14,242 nucleotides of DNA. Source: Flammeovirgaceae bacterium UBA5867. Its GTDB lineage: Bacteria > Bacteroidota > Bacteroidia > Cytophagales > Cyclobacteriaceae. A program made the position numbers and the translations under genes. Shown here piece after piece: positions 14,147 through 14,242 of this stretch. The stretch covers positions 12,617 to 26,858 of the forward strand of contig DJFR01000216.1 in the NCBI GenBank assembly GCA_002432545.1. The letters run 5' to 3'. Positions within the stretch are counted from its first letter, which is position 1, and each line of letters begins with the position of its first letter. The notes below the pieces were generated by a model. The model was not told where the DNA came from, searched no databases, and saw only the letters and a program-made list of their open reading frames with translations.

Positions 14147-14242
14147 TTAGAATGTATAGCCTACAGTAACCAGGAAGTTTCTCGGCTTACCCGGAAACAG
14201 GCGAACGTAATCATATCCACCTACCCAATACGTTTTGTCAAA
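14147..14242 (-). CDS. TonB-dependent outer-membrane receptor, C-terminal fragment (cut by window edge)
   Basis: Only the last 31 codons and a TAA stop are inside the window; the rest lies beyond 14242. The visible end has alternating barrel-strand residues (YWVGGYDYVRL), the turn PGKPRNFLVTVGY and a terminal aromatic Phe. A PxPR(N/T)F-type last strand ending in (G/Y)YxF is the signature of TonB-dependent siderophore receptors and is recognised by the BAM machinery. The neighbouring PepSY-type protein supports an iron or haem uptake receptor. The substrate is unknown. Confidence 0.85.
   Translation of the reverse strand, partial: FDKTYWVGGYDYVRLFPGKPRNFLVTVGYTF

Noticed and set aside
1..14242. 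CRISPR array, prophage, integrase or transposon
   Set aside because: The only tandem or phased repeats are the heptamer array and the 21-bp motifs; spacer-repeat structure, att sites and mobility genes were not seen.

Overview
The window looks like chromosomal DNA of a Bacteroidota bacterium, probably from the Cytophagia/Chitinophagia side. The signs are a TonB-dependent receptor C-terminus followed by a PepSY-type membrane protein, a Cys-rich small protein of a type I associate with this phylum, TAnnTTTG-like -7 promoter elements, no obvious Shine-Dalgarno sequences, and frequent ATA isoleucine codons in TATA contexts. No rRNA, tRNA, transposase, integrase or CRISPR array is visible. Family names below come from reading the translated sequences, not from database searches.

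Left part (1-2510), small accessory genes: a DUF2383-like ferritin-type four-helix protein (+), a 66-aa Cys-rich protein (-), a Cys-rich lipoprotein with a glutamine-rich linker (-), a TIR-domain protein with one C-terminal membrane helix (-), and, divergent from it, an orphan homologue of the Anabaena sensory rhodopsin transducer (+). Two intergenic regions, one on each side of the TIR gene, carry the same TTCCGAA motif on an exact 21-bp period: three copies before the lipoprotein and two before the transducer gene. This points to one regulator acting on the whole block. The TIR-TM/ASRT pair is my best candidate for an undescribed system.

Middle part (2573-5475), leftward: an 81-aa protein of unknown function, a trehalose-synthase-like GH13 enzyme with an intact catalytic triad, and 7 bp later an LLM-class flavin oxidoreductase resembling the TIGR03885 group. 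These probably form one carbohydrate-related unit.

Right-centre (5560-12790): a tripartite RND efflux operon read leftward as TolC-like outer membrane factor, AcrB-like pump, lipoprotein adaptor. Its genes overlap by 4 and 14 bp and it ends in a strong intrinsic terminator. A heptanucleotide tandem repeat (six copies) lies between the last stop codon and that terminator. An AraC-family regulator lies just upstream, and an 18-bp exact repeat sits at both edges of its gene. The copy before the efflux operon is about 40 bp upstream of a good -7 element, as expected for an activator site. A leader of roughly 300 nt with an 8-bp inverted repeat separates that promoter from tolC.

Right end (12924-14242), leftward: the last 31 residues of a TonB-dependent receptor, then a four-helix PepSY-associated membrane protein with four histidines near helix ends. 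This is a typical siderophore or haem uptake and reduction pair.
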